From Sphaerolaimus hirsutus (taxonomy: Eukaryota; Nematoda; Chromadorea; Monhysterida; Sphaerolaimidae): DNA of 64,000 nucleotides. Positions 54,270 to 64,000 of this stretch are shown here, one piece after another. Numbering within the stretch: position 1 is the stretch's first letter; the number at the start of each line of letters is the position of its first letter. The DNA is taken from assembly GCA_964036195.1 (NCBI GenBank), contig OZ038458.1, positions 17,063,832 through 17,127,831 of the forward strand. The letters run 5' to 3'. Made by a program: the position numbers and the translations under genes. The notes beneath the pieces are model-generated. The model ran no database searches. It had not been told where the DNA came from and saw only the letters and a list, made by a program, of their open reading frames with translations.

Positions 54270-55129
54270 TCACGTGAAAAACTGGTCGTCATCAAACTCT
54301 GCCCTCTGCACCACGTCGGAGCCGCACTCGTAGCACTTGAACACCAGCAGCGAGTGGCCTTTTTCGCCCTTTTCTCGGCACATTATCGCCGCCGTCTCGC
54401 CGATTTCCAGCGTGTTTTCTGGGTAAAAATACTTTTTGGGATGGGCGTTTTTCCGGCATTATAGGATTTCTGTTGCGAGCGTTGGTTATCCGTGAATAAC
54501 GATGGCAAATACTCCGAATAAACGTGTGAAAATTTGTATATTTTACCTATCAATTTTTTTCCAAAGTGGTTCCAATATTTTGGCTGAATTACACCAAATT
54601 ATGAATTTTCCATGAAAAATACAATTTTCAAGTGTTTTTGCCAGGGTCAAAAATGTAAAGGCTGAAAAATTGAATATACTCGGCGGACCGCATGCTATGC
54701 ATTTTTCTGAAGGAAACACTCCATCTTGACGTCATCATTAATAAAAAATCATAATTCCAGCAAAAAAAGAAAAAAACATTTCGGGAAAAACATTCCTTGT
54801 TTGTACGCGACTCCGCCTTTTATTTTTTAAAATATTTTTCTTTTTGTGAAAGTGCATACATAAGTATCCAGCTCGCGCGTTATCGACCGCGATATAAATA
54901 ATTTTGGGCGCATACTTTGCGTCCACCGAGTATACCTAATTTACAAAAAAAAATCCGCAATTTTGTTTGCCACTGTGTTGCGTTTGCGTGGATGATCCAA
55001 CAGTTTTTGTAAAACGTGGCACACCTGACTCAGTGCTGACGCAATGCCTCTCTGCTAGTTTTGGTGACTTCCCGTAGTACAAAACGTCTGCGATCAGCTT
55101 CTCCACGTCGCACGTTCTTGTTTTTGGAT
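54270..55129 (-). CDS. Two 3' exons of an unrecognised gene
   Basis: Minus-strand exons 55129-55025 and 54418-54270 are joined by a GT-AG intron of matching phase (one base, then two). The first encodes TCDVEKLIADVLYYGKSPKL and AERHCVSTES, the second ENTLEIGETAAIMCREKGEK, then HSLLVFKCYECGSDVVQRAE and FDDDQFFT followed by TGA. Donor CAG/GTGTGC, acceptors CACCGCAG and TTACCCAG. The acidic C-terminus and single C-x-x-C are visible, but I do not recognise the family. Upstream exons were not found. Codon use is G+C-rich like METTL3. The intron holds the MITE at 54675-54938 and a TAACGATGGCAAA hAT end near 54500. Confidence 0.6.
54675..54938. mobile_element. MITE, inverted relative of 45613-45927
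   Basis: Ends TATACTCGGCGGACCGCATG and CGTCCACCGAGTATA; interior T/A-rich with GTACGCGACTCCGCC. It lies in the intron of the unrecognised minus-strand gene. Confidence 0.7.
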
Positions 55130-57736
55130 CTGCGGTGCTTGTTTATGAAACAATGTTCATATTTTTACTGGGATTAAAAGTTGATTTTTGAAACAATAAG
55201 TTTTGCTCGGATTTTACTTTTAAGGGAGGCATCGAGCAAGCATGTAAATATTTTGCAAATTGTGTGATTGTCGGGTGTAAAATATCACAGCAAATAATGT
55301 GGGGACTTTCATTCCAAAAGTTAACATATCCAGATTTTTCGATTTTTCAAAATCGCATTTTAAAGTTTGGCGCTGGCCCGGCAGCGCCATGTTTGGGCGA
55401 CAAAGCTTGCCCTGCACTTTTCAGATATCTCGGACATTTGTGTACAATTTTTGTGTCCCTAAATTTTGTCGGCTGGTAAATATTTTGGGAGTTATGTCAT
55501 ATTTTGTAAACCACCCAAAATAAGGAGTAAATTTGAAAATTTGAACTTGAAATGTAAATAACTTCCTGACGGTCCATCGCAGGGCAAAACCAATTACACC
55601 ACTGAGAAGCCCTTTTCGAGAAGTACACAAACCTAAATTTTCATATCTATATTTATACCCGTACTCGATTTATAGAGCAAAATAAATTTGGAAATTCACG
55701 TATGCACATTTGGAAATGAAACTTTATTTTGTATGGGAAATCCGGCCGTCTCTTCGCGAGCGATCCGGAGCACGCGTGCACTTTTGGAAATGAAACTATT
55801 TTTTGGATATGTGCACTTATGAAATGAAACTCCGGTGGTCCGACATGGATATGTGCACTTACGAAATGAAAGTCCTGTTTTTCATAGGGGATCCGAGATG
55901 GATATGTGCACTTTTGATATGAAAATTGTGATTTTTCTGAAAAACGGTACCACTGTATCTCGGGAACGAAATGGACTATAACACTGATTTTTTTACCAAA
56001 ATGGGCAGAATTATACGTGGATGTCGTATCCACAGCTAACTCGATTTTTCTGGATTTGGCGCTTGTGAACTTTTGGAACGGAAGTCCCCATGTGCTCGTG
56101 AAGTGCACTGAAGTGGTCTGAAGTGCCCCTTGTGATCACACTTCAAAGCCTGATCACGCCTGATCACCAGGCACTTCACAGCCCATGATCACACTTCAGA
56201 GCCTGATCACGCCTGATCACCATTGGAATGCACTTCACCGACACTTCACGTATTTAATTACTAAATTGTTTACAGAAATAAAAAAATCTGAAATTCCTGA
56301 AGTGCGTTGAAGTGCCTGCAAGTGTCTGCATGAAGGCACTTCACCGCAGATCACGGCAGATCACCAGCGCATTTTTGCTGTGTATTGTGAAGGACAGGTA
56401 CATATATTTATTTGAACTATTTCAGCCACATCTATTTTACCGTAAAAGCTGGGAAGAACTTAGCTGTGTATTTAAATATTTATCTACGAAATTGCTCGTT
56501 GGCGTGCATAAATTGTGAAAATACTTAGGTAGTTAATGCTTATAATTAATGCTAAAATATTTTAAAATCAGATGCCATACACATTTTAGCAGAAGGTAAA
56601 CTGACCATAGTCTGGCTGAACGAAATGGACGCAGGGATCCTCTGAATTTGCACTTTTCTTTGAGCTGATTGACTTCGATTCTGTGACAACTGTGATTACT
56701 ACAAGACTCAGTGCAACAGTGAAGACTTGCATTGTTACTGCGTTTTATTGGAAACTGTTCTACGAGTTGCATTTTGTTCAGCAACGTGGCTTTTAAATAT
56801 TAGCGTATAAAAATTGTTTGAATAGGTGGTAAACATGATCGGAAGATTTTGAATGTGCAAAAGATATTTGTTTATTGCTATCTAATTGGTATTTTGTTTG
56901 TCAAACATTTATCATGTCATCTATTTTCATTGCCATATCAGCGCACAGTATTGCAATGTCGAAATATTTTTGCGGCGTTTATTTTATTGCACACATTGTA
57001 AACTCGGGTTACTTTATGCCATACAATTCTGCTGACCGTAACCCATGCATGACGTCATTTTTGGAATTCGGCCAAAAATAAAAAATAGGTAAAATAAAAT
57101 GCGCAATGCAAACGCGAATTCGGTGTTATAACGTCGATCAAAGTTGCAGTATAAAAGTCATTGTGTTTTGTTGGCGTACTATTCAATATGTTTCTATAAA
57201 ATAAAATAAAATATGTTTTTGCAATAAAATGATGAAATCATCGCGTGTTTCAAAGTCGATGAGCTTTTCGCTTCAAAGTTTAGGTATGATGGCTTATATA
57301 TTTGAATTAAGAGTTAAAAAGAACCTATTCTGTTTGGTTCTTTGAATTCATTCAGCACAACGTTTTAACGGGAGAAAAATCTACAGACATCTCTTTGGAT
57401 CAGTGCCAAAAATGTTTGGGGGCGAATGTTTAGGACGAATGCCGCATTTCGTCGGACTGATTCATTACATACAATTGTATAGTAAAAAGTAAAAGGTTAT
57501 TTCATTTGTACTCAGTCAAAAGGTATTCACGCAAATGAGTAATTGTCACTTTACCACCACCTCGCTTTACACCCAACTACGGAAGTGCCCGCTGGTTTCC
57601 TCATAGGAAAGGCAGATTAGTGGCGGGTGTGCGCACACTGAGGCACGTTGCTGCAAAAAGAACAACAGAAAAACCCCCAAGAAAAAACAATCCCAATCCG
57701 CAATCCGGGACCCAAAACGTCAATCCCATTGGCGCT
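55130..57736. other. No gene recognised; local motif repeats
   Basis: 55690-55930 repeats ATATGTGCACTTNNGAAATG. 56096-56375 is rich in TGAAGTGC, CACTTCA and CCTGATCACGCCTGATCACC, arranged as a foldback of the interior-motif type seen in the hAT-like elements. 56850-57300 is AT-rich. 57600-57660 resembles the right end of 48309-48581. Confidence 0.5.
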
Positions 57737-57942
57737 GCGCACACTGGACGTGCCGCTGGCGGTTCGAACGGTTTTTTTTCCGACAGGTAGAATTCTGAGG
57801 GGCGGTTCAGATGATTTTATTTACGACAAGACTAAAAAACTATTGAAATGTGGGATGGTTTGGACGAATTTGAAGTCCGCCACTCAATTTATTTCCGCCA
57901 TTTCAAAAATCGTTCGAACCGCCAGCGGCACCGTCCAGTGTG
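57737..57942. mobile_element. Foldback MITE with CACACTGGACGTGCCGCTGG ends
   Basis: Left CACACTGGACGTGCCGCTGG then CGGTTCGAACG; right CGTTCGAACCG then CCAGCGGCACCGTCCAGTG in inverse. No transposase. Confidence 0.7.
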
Positions 57943-57979
57943 CGGTGAGCCATGTGAACCATATCACGAGGTGGCAGGG

Positions 57980-58440
57980 GTTTAGTGGAGGGGGGGGGGG
58001 TTACCCCCCCCCCCAGATCTGCCAGCTATCTATCTATCCCAAAGGCCCACTCAGCTATTTATCTATCTATCTATCCCAGAGGCAAAATTTTGGACGCTGG
58101 GTGTTTGCGTTCACATTTTAAGTTCAAAAACGTCAAAAATTCCACTGATTTTTCCGGGATCGGGATCCTGGACTTGAAAGTTTCTTGTGATCGGGATTTG
58201 AAAATTTTCGGGATCGGGATTGCGATTTTTGGATCAGGATTGGGGTTTTGGGATTGGGACTGCTAATCCCAGAATTTCAAGGGATCTGGGATCGGGATCC
58301 CGTTTGAACCCAACCCCTCCTCCCGTTTTCCATCCCTACCCACGAGCCCTCCCCCCAAACTTTTTTTCAGCTATCTATCCCTCCAGAGGAGCCATTTACT
58401 ATCTATATGAACCCCCGTGGGGGTACACATCTACTAAACC
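57980..58440. repeat. GATAGATAG-type repeat with ATCGGGATC units
   Basis: CAGCTATCTATCTATCCC and GGCAAAATTTTGG as in METTL3 introns 3 and 10; 58150-58310 is a run of GGATCGGGAT units like the interior of the hAT-like element at 35055. Confidence 0.65.
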
Positions 58441-58674
58441 CCTGCGAGGTGGTGGTAAACTGACAATTACGCGTTTGTGTGAATAACTTGTGACTGAGTG
58501 GAGCGGAGCTATCGCAGCCATATTTTAGGGAACTTTTCCTTTTTAGTTCTAAATGTTTTACCACATTTTAACATTCATCCGACCCCCCAGTGTCAAGTTT
58601 TTCAAAATCAAAGGCATTTGTCTAATTGCCGCACCCTGTATTTTACCAATAATACTGAAGTTTATGGCTGGCCG

Positions 58675-58846
58675 TAGGGTTCAAATGATATCACTTTTCG
58701 ATATCGATATTCGATATTTTTTCAAAATTTTCGATATCGATATTCAATATATTTTCAAAATTTTTGATATCGATAGTAGATATTCAATATTAAAAATGGT
58801 CGATATCCGATATTCGATGTCGACACGATATACCGTTTGAACCCTA
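58675..58846. mobile_element. Short hAT-like element with CGATATTCGATAT interior
   Basis: Ends TAGGGTTCAAATGATATC and GATATACCGTTTGAACCCTA; flanks match at 6 of 8 bases (GCTGGCCG / GCTGGGTG). The interior is almost pure ATCGATATTCGATAT units. Confidence 0.7.
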
Positions 58847-61010
58847 GCTGGGTGAACCCGGTACCAGAAATTCAAACATACAATCCGCATCTCCCGCATT
58901 CAGTTATTATTTCCCAATGTTATTGCAGTGTAGCCGCAGTAGAACTTAACCTGTCGAAATTCCAGGATTTTGGCATGATGCCAAAAAAAGATACAAATGA
59001 ATTGCGACGGTTTTGAACAGCAGAACAGAGATAACCAGGACTGTCAACTACCACCAGAACATTCATTTCATGTCATGTTTCGCTTCACTCAAAATTTCTC
59101 TGTATATGTGTAAATTTATAAAAAAATCAGATCGATCAAGCAAATCAGACCAAAATTCGTACTCACCCATCACTTTTCTTGTTCTATTCCAATGGAATGT
59201 GCATTTTTGATGTAAATGAATTCGTTGTTGACTATAATGGGTAATGTCACTCCTAAAAAAGCATAAATGGGACATTAATACTTTCTTAGTTGTCTCATTT
59301 GAGCGTTTTTAGGATTTAAAACACCTTCAACCCAATATAAATAAGGCTTTACAATAAATGTTAGCAATTTTAAGTGAATTAGTCATTTGCAATGAAGTTA
59401 GCGTGATTAAATTACCCCCTCGAAGATGAATAAACGTCGGAGCTTGCAGTAATGCCCAGCAAAACAATGGGCTAGCAAATAAATTTTCTATTTTTATTTT
59501 AATTTTAATCGGCAGTCGGAACTTATGTTCCGCCTCAGTCGACGCTCAGCGAAGGGAAACATAAGTCAAACAAAACTGATTCGTTTCATGTAAGTCAAGT
59601 TTATCAGTATTTAAATCGCCTGCCATGTTTTGTCAAACAGGCAAATACCTATTCATCAAATCGCGCATTTGTTTTGCTAATAAATTTGTCAATTTGACGG
59701 TGCTTTTGTAATACGAATAAATTTGCCAGTATGGCGGAAATTTTGTCATACACAGCGGAATATTTATCATTTAGGGGGTGTATATTTGTCATAACACAAA
59801 GTATAGTGCAGCTGTTTCTGTTAAATACAGACCTAAGATTTGTCATATTGAAACTTACACTGGCCAGGAACAATACATAGCTGTGTATGACCTGTGTAAA
59901 TAAATCCCAAAAGGATAATCCTTAAATGTATGAGGAACCTTGAACCTTAAACAGATGAGGGAATGATAAATGTGTAGAGTAAAGGTGTGTTCTAGTGGCA
60001 TTTATTGTACACTTTTTTAGTGGCCTTTATCTATTTTTTTATTTATTGAATATAAGGATATATAGGTAGCGATTTATGCCGATCAAAATTTCAATTTGCA
60101 CACATAAATAAATTATTGTTTATCTTTTTTGCAAATCGCGATTTTGTTTTGCACATGCAAATATGCATATTGTTGCAGATTATAATTTTGATTTGAACAT
60201 TTAATGTCATGTATATGCAAATGAATAGAAATTTTAATTTGCAAAAGATACATATTTCTCACATGTGCAGATTGAAATTTCAATTTGCAAAAAAATCAAT
60301 TTATTTACATTTGCAAATCAAAATTTCGATTTGCAAACAATATGTAAAAGACATGAGCAAATTGGATACAATATTTGCAAAAACATATAGATGGGTGAAA
60401 ATCAAACCCTAATCAATAGCTAATCAAATATAAAAATCTCATCTCAAATCTTTAACTGCAATTTAAACTTTTGAAATGCAATTTTGAAAAATAGAAATTT
60501 GAGGACTTTCGAAATGAAGCTCTTCAAGTGGCATCACAATTTTCCAGGGAGACAGTGTACAATTATTAGCACACTTTCCTCCTTTGAATGAACCACACAA
60601 TACCTGGTGTTATGAAAAATATTTATACTGTCACTTATACTCCTTTGAAAAAAGCACCATACCTTGCAGTATGATAAATATTCTGTTTGTATGGCAAATT
60701 GCCTGCATTTGAAACTTAATCCCATGACGAACTGCCTTCACCTACTGGCAAATTGCCCGCGTGTATGACGAATATTCGGTTTGACAAATAGGCGAAAAAA
60801 TATGCAAAAATGATTTGTATGACAAAAATGCATTTTGATAGAAACATAGGGAGTCTGTCAAACAACTGTAAAACAAACTTTGCCAAAACAATGGTTACGA
60901 CAAAAATCATTTGCCATCAATCATCACTTGCATTTTATGCGCCTGCTCAAACACATTCTTGCATCTGGATCAAAAATAAACAAAACATGTGTACATTCAT
61001 ATCATTCCAT
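58847..61010. other. AT-rich, no gene recognised
   Basis: 60070-60360 repeats ATTTGCAAATCAAAATTTCG in both orientations. 59690-59830 and 60600-60850 have loose TTTGTCATAC / ATGACAAATT units. Open frames are short and unconvincing. Confidence 0.5.
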
Positions 61011-61668
61011 CTATTTCGGTTGATTTTTCTCATAATCCCAAGTCTGATCGCCACCTGGGGGCAGTCCTAGACCCTGTAAAATGCCCTGTAAAATGTCAAA
61101 TGTCACGCAAAGTGCCAAAAGTCATGTAAAATGCCCTGCAAAATGGCAAACACGTTTGCTATTTTGCAGGTCATTTTACATGACTTTTGGCACTTTGCAT
61201 GACATTTGACATTTTACAGGGCATTTTACAGGGTCTGGGATTACCACCTGGCTCCACCGCCCTGACTGCTCCATCCTCATCACAGGGGCACCACTCAGTC
61301 CACGAGCCCCTGCTGCACTTGCACTCCAGCGGAAATGGGGGGTGCTGGGGGCACTCCCGGACCCTGTAAAATGCCTTGTAAAATGTCAAATGTCATGTAA
61401 GATGCCCTGGAAATGGCTAAATACAGGGCATTTTACATGACTTTTACGCTTTGCCTGACATTTGACATTTTACAGGGCATTTTTTATTACTTTTGACAAT
61501 TTGCATGACATTTGACATTTTCCATGGCATTTTACATGACTTTTGACACTTTGCATGACATTTTGCAGGGCATTTTACAGGGTCCGGGAGGGGCACCTGG
61601 TAGACGGCGGCGTAGGTGCTGCACGTCATGGTGACCACCAACAGCAGAATGGGCAGCAGTTTGTTCAT
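61011..61668 (-). CDS. Small secreted cysteine-rich peptide (paralog A)
   Basis: Three exons (61668-61597, 61344-61248, 61054-61011) give 70 residues, phases 0 and 1. Exon 1 is a complete signal peptide (MNKLLPILLLVVTMTCSTYA then AVYQ); exon 2 has ECKCSRGSWTEWCPCDEDGA, pattern C-x-C-x8-C-x-C; exon 3 adds a short tail ending KNQPK then TAG. Shared with paralogs B and C: MNxLLPIL, the TC before the cleavage region, and the C-x-C...W-C-x-C core. Both introns are introner-like elements, at positions where B and C have none. TATA box at 61801-61807. Family and function are unknown; toxin, antimicrobial or adhesive peptide are possibilities the sequence does not decide. Confidence 0.8.
61055..61247 (-). 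mobile_element. Introner forming intron 2 of paralog A
   Basis: Minus strand: GAGCCAG then GTGGTAATCCCAGACCCTG ... GGGTCTAGGACTGCCCCCAG then GTGGCGAT; 193 nt, a near-perfect palindrome centred on GGCAAACACGTTTGC. CCAG stands at both junctions. Confidence 0.85.
61345..61596 (-). mobile_element. Introner forming intron 1 of paralog A
   Basis: Minus strand: CTACCAG then GTGCCCCTCCCGGACCCTG ... GGGTCCGGGAGTGCCCCCAG then CACCCC; 252 nt, longer because the ATGTCAAATGTCATG arm is partly repeated. CCAG at both junctions. Confidence 0.85.
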
Positions 61669-61719
61669 GGTGTGATTATTGGTGTCTTTCCGTTGTGGCT
61701 CGTTAGATCTGTAACGTTT

Positions 61720-62761
61720 TGGATAGTGATGGGGGTAACAAAAGCAGAAAGATTCGCTCCAAGGATAATAAAACAAAATAAACGTAAGTGTGGATATCGC
61801 TTTTATAACAGAATCAGCACTGCACAATATGGCATGTGATTAGGGTATTTTAATGCGCATGGATGTATTGTGTTTGCAGGTACTTAGACAAAACTGAATT
61901 CAAACGATTTTTTAAATCAATGTTTATGTCTTTGTGACTATTATACTTTAGGTAAATATGCTGTATTTGCAGTTCTGAACGGCGAATCGTTCTGAACATC
62001 TGCCTGTAGATATTTTCTCGCAATGCAATGTATTTACAGTATTTCCTCGAAATACCCCCCCCCCCCCCCACGAAATACCCACCTCAAAATGGCCACTGAA
62101 TTTATAACCCCCCTCCCCCAAATTGAGTGTAAATGACAAAAGCTGCGGTTTGTGGGCAACACAGAACACACGTTAGAAACAATGACTGTGTTATGTTAGA
62201 ACAGTGTTTATACCATCTACATACCAGAGTTGTTAAAAGTACTGAACTTTTTCAAAGTATACTTGAACGTAAAGTATTTATTTTTTACTCATCCCCCGAG
62301 TACAGAAAACGTAAAGAAATGTTCGTAAAGGTACTTTTTCCCCGGATAGGTGAGCAATTTCCCGGATAGGTGAGCAATTTCTAGAAATTTCGCTCCAATT
62401 TTCTCGCAAAATCACTAATTTTCAGAACGTTTTATCTATTAAGCTGAGATTACAGCTCAACGTGAATTTGACGTAAAATGACGACGTAAAATTATGTTGT
62501 AAAACCAATTACATGGGTGTGGATGATGCTACAAATCTACAATTTTTTATGGATAATATATGTATCAATACCTTAATCGTGTCCAATACTGAGCGTTGTC
62601 AGCCACAGCTAGAATGAATTGAAAAATTAAATTTTTTCATTTTACATCATAATTTTACATCAGGGAACTAATTTTTCATTTCAAATCAATGATTGCATGC
62701 AACCATTGACGTAAAATGTAAAATTAGTTCCCTGATGTAAAATGTAAAGCGTCATCCACAC
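61720..62761. repeat. Paralogous copy of 39590-41050 and 42232-42420
   Basis: The upstream region of paralog A matches that of paralog B in order (GCAGAAAGATTCGCT, GGCGAATCGTTCTGAACATC, AAAGCTGCGGTTTGTGGGCA, TCAGCCACAGCTAGAATG) but lacks three insertions present near B: 39810-40201, 40691-40851 and 41051-42231. Confidence 0.9.
61801..61807 (-). promoter_or_regulatory. TATA box of paralog A
   Basis: TATAAAA in TCTGTTATAAAAGCGATATC on the minus strand, 133 bases before the start codon, identical in context to 39649. Confidence 0.65.
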
Positions 62762-64000
62762 CAGAGTTGTTCAAATACTGGTATTTTTGGAAAACATAAA
62801 CGTAAACGTAAATACCTTTTCCAAATCTAAAGTATAAATACTAAAATGTAAGGTATTTTTAAAATACCAAGGAATAACGTTAAAAAAACGTAAACGTAAA
62901 AATTTCAAGAAGTGCCCCATATGAGCAGAGCTTCTGAAAATACCATTGTTGAGACATTTTCAACAATGTATACATAATTTCCATCCATATTTTTCACTTA
63001 CCGTATTACCTCGAAATACCCCCAGGGGGTTTATTATTTCGCCAGCAAAATTTGAGGGGGGATAATTCGAGGGGGGATAATTCGAGGGGGGTTTATTCGA
63101 GGGGGGGTCTATTATTTTGCCAGAAATTTTCGTAAATTTCCCATACGCAGACGTAGAAAAATCGAACAATCACATAGATTTATGTGTTTAAAGGCATATA
63201 TTACTGTATATACACAAAAACCCTTCCCTAACGTCACTTAATCATCACTTTTAACGTGTGTTCTGCATAGTACAGATCACAAACTGCGGTATTTGTCATG
63301 TACGTTCACGTTACACTCAATTTTAGGGGGGGCATTTCGAGCGGGGTTTATTATTTCCTCAGCCGAAATTTAGGGGGGTATTTCGAGGGGGGGATAATTC
63401 GAGGGAATACGGTACATTCAAAGCAAACAAAAAAATCTTATTTAAATTTTTGTCTATTTGTTAACGAATGTTGGTGCTGATGGCCTCGCAGTTTAGCACA
63501 TGGATTAGCACACTTCTTCATCAAAAATTCCATTACTGCGAAAATTCAGCAGGATATGAATAAAACAAAACAGTGAATGATTGTAAAATCCACAACACAA
63601 ATGCGTACACACATTCCACTTTTCTGCTTGTATTTATAGGTAACACATTCCTAGACACTGTTCATATTCCAAAATTGACACATTAAATACATATACAATT
63701 GATTGATTGCACGTATTTACAATATTTTCACTGTCAAAAAGACAATTACACAACATAATTGGCATTATTTAGGTCCAGTGGTAGAACTAGTTACACAAAA
63801 TCAATGTGACTGCGGTAATAGAGCCCATTTCACAGACGCGTGGTTTCGTGTAGCTGGATTTTTACATTTTCTCTGGTACCCGGGTAATTGTGCCAGGAAA
63901 ACGTAACAAAACGTAATGGTATTTTTGGAAAACGTAAACATAAACGTAAGTATAAATACCTGAATAACCGGGTATTTGGGGTAAACGTAAATACGTTTTT
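62762..64000. mobile_element. hAT-like element, TTTACG type, runs off the window
   Basis: Left end CAGAGTTGTTCAAATACTGG with AACGTAAACGTAAATACC units; near 63880-64000 the other subterminal region appears (CGGGTATTTGGGGTAAACGT), but the final CAACTCTG is outside the window. Left flank ATCCACAC; the paralogous empty target is at about 42411-42418. Inverted relative of 19411 and 20352. A CCGTATT element is nested at 63001-63412. Confidence 0.75.
63001..63412. mobile_element. CCGTATT element nested in hAT-like element
   Basis: Ends CCGTATTACCTCGAAATACC and GAGGGAATACGG, TA on both sides (62999-63000, 63413-63414). Nearly identical to 39810-40201 along most of its length, so one is a recent copy of the other. 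63415-63860 has no gene. Confidence 0.8.

Noticed and set aside
55653-56108. 151-codon minus-strand frame
   Set aside because: Built on ATATGTGCACTTNNGAAATG repeats; no domain and no splice support.
1-64000. tRNA, rRNA or CRISPR features
   Set aside because: I looked for B-box-like GGTTCRANYCC with paired arms, rRNA-like conserved blocks and spaced repeats, and found none I could support.

Overview
The window is eukaryotic genomic DNA, almost certainly from an invertebrate animal. It has no bacterial-style operons. The recognisable genes are split by many GT-AG introns, and their products are animal-type nuclear proteins: an m6A writer METTL3, the tRNA-splicing endonuclease subunit TSEN54, and an HP1/chromobox protein. 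Most of the remaining DNA is young, repeat-derived sequence. I cannot name the species. A 200-base run of N (27283-27482) marks an assembly gap.

Layout. 1-19.4 kb is almost wholly repeats: a 1.5-kb direct duplication (2380-3949 / 4159-5725), a ~1.7-kb duplication (9477-11190 / 11314-13622), a 921-bp tandem array (13561-16640) and TIR elements inserted in them. 19.4-25.9 kb holds three large hAT-like elements around a damaged HP1 gene (21304-22375, +). 26.9-27.3 kb has a duplicated exon-like block beside the gap. 28.4-32.6 kb is TSEN54 (+) and 33.3-37.9 kb is METTL3 (+), the best-supported genes. 39.1-39.5, 46.7-47.1 and 61.0-61.7 kb (all -) hold three paralogous genes for small secreted cysteine-rich peptides. 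Between them lie duplicated flanks, a stray copy of METTL3 exon 10 (45505-45565) and many TIR elements. 49.4-53.6 kb is a satellite followed by a G-rich minisatellite. 54.3-55.1 kb (-) holds two phase-compatible exons of an unrecognised gene.

Most notable signal. A family of short foldback elements has ends reading roughly GGGGCAGTCCCGGACCCTG and bodies built from TGTAAAATGCC / TGTCAAATGTC units. It forms complete introns in the peptide genes: both introns of the gene at 61.0 kb and the single intron of those at 39.1 and 46.7 kb are this element from splice site to splice site. Intron positions differ between paralogs, with none shared between the 61.0-kb gene and the other two, so the introns look independently gained. 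Another copy interrupts a TSEN54 coding exon, and a remnant lies at the last TSEN54 splice acceptor. This looks like an active or recently active animal introner family.

Because the window contains several paralogous segments, many insertions can be matched to an empty site, so target-site duplications are read directly: 8 bp for hAT-like elements, TA for the CCGTATT...AATACGG elements and one mariner-like element, and TTAA for two piggyBac-like elements in the leader and 3' UTR of the peptide gene at 46.7 kb.
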